Shown here: positions 6,491 through 6,518 of the stretch, piece after piece
Layout: each line of letters begins with the position of its first letter
How positions within the stretch are numbered: position 1 is the first letter of the stretch
Notes under the pieces: model-generated
What the model saw: the letters and a program-made list of their open reading frames with translations, nothing else
What the model was told of the DNA's origin: nothing
The model's database searches: none
Origin: an uncultured Oscillospiraceae bacterium
Lineage (GTDB): Bacteria > Bacillota > Clostridia > Oscillospirales > Acutalibacteraceae
Assembly (NCBI GenBank): GCA_902489335.1
Contig: CABTZO010000052.1
Coordinates: 1-6,518, forward strand
Direction of reading: 5' to 3'
Length of the DNA: 6,518 bases
Translations under genes and position numbers: made by a program

Positions 6491-6511
6491 CCCGGGATTA
6501 ATAATCCCGGG
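6491..6511 (-). terminator. GC-rich palindrome, possible terminator of a convergent gene
   Basis: CCCGGGATT (6491-6499) pairs perfectly with AATCCCGGG (6503-6511) around a 3-base loop. On the minus strand it is followed, after four bases, by five T (complement of 6482-6486), which fits a terminator for a gene coming from the right. On the + strand the stem is followed by CTACCGG up to the window edge, with no T tract visible. It might serve both directions, or be one copy of a dispersed palindromic repeat; GCTACC occurs on both sides (6487-6492 and 6511-6516). Confidence 0.55.
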
Positions 6512-6518
6512 CTACCGG

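Overview
This window looks like ordinary core chromosome from an AT-rich Gram-positive bacterium. It is most probably a member of the Clostridia, judging from the Shine-Dalgarno-rich starts, the A/T-ending codons, AGA as the main arginine codon, the infC-rpmI-rplT block and the dprA-topA-trmFO block. The species cannot be named from the sequence. All genes are on the + strand and none is broken. I see no mobile element, tRNA, rRNA or CRISPR array.

Left part (1-923): the end of infC (translation initiation factor IF3), then rpmI (L35) and rplT (L20). Gaps are short and ribosome binding sites strong, which is the classic IF3-L35-L20 operon. A clear intrinsic terminator begins 8 bases after rplT.

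Middle (937-1713): a SpoU/TrmH-family RNA 2'-O-methyltransferase. Its start codon lies only 19 bases beyond the terminator stem, so it must be reached by read-through or from a promoter inside rplT. It is followed by a short spacer (1714-1809) with a good housekeeping-type promoter, an inverted repeat over the -35 box, and a TTG start for the next gene.

Right part (1810-6445): dprA (single-stranded-DNA-binding RecA loader for natural transformation), topA (DNA topoisomerase I) and trmFO (folate/FAD-dependent tRNA U54 methyltransferase). They are packed with a 12-base gap and then an overlap, as expected for one transcript. The same gene order is known in Bacillus subtilis (smf-topA-gid). The window ends in a GC-rich palindrome (6491-6511) that reads best as a terminator for a convergent gene outside the window.

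I found no new multi-gene system. The points worth a second look are local: the terminator with no following promoter space, the Lys/Thr pentapeptide repeats at the N-terminus of TopA, two adjacent perfect hairpins at the start of trmFO, the dyad over the dprA promoter, and the terminal palindrome.
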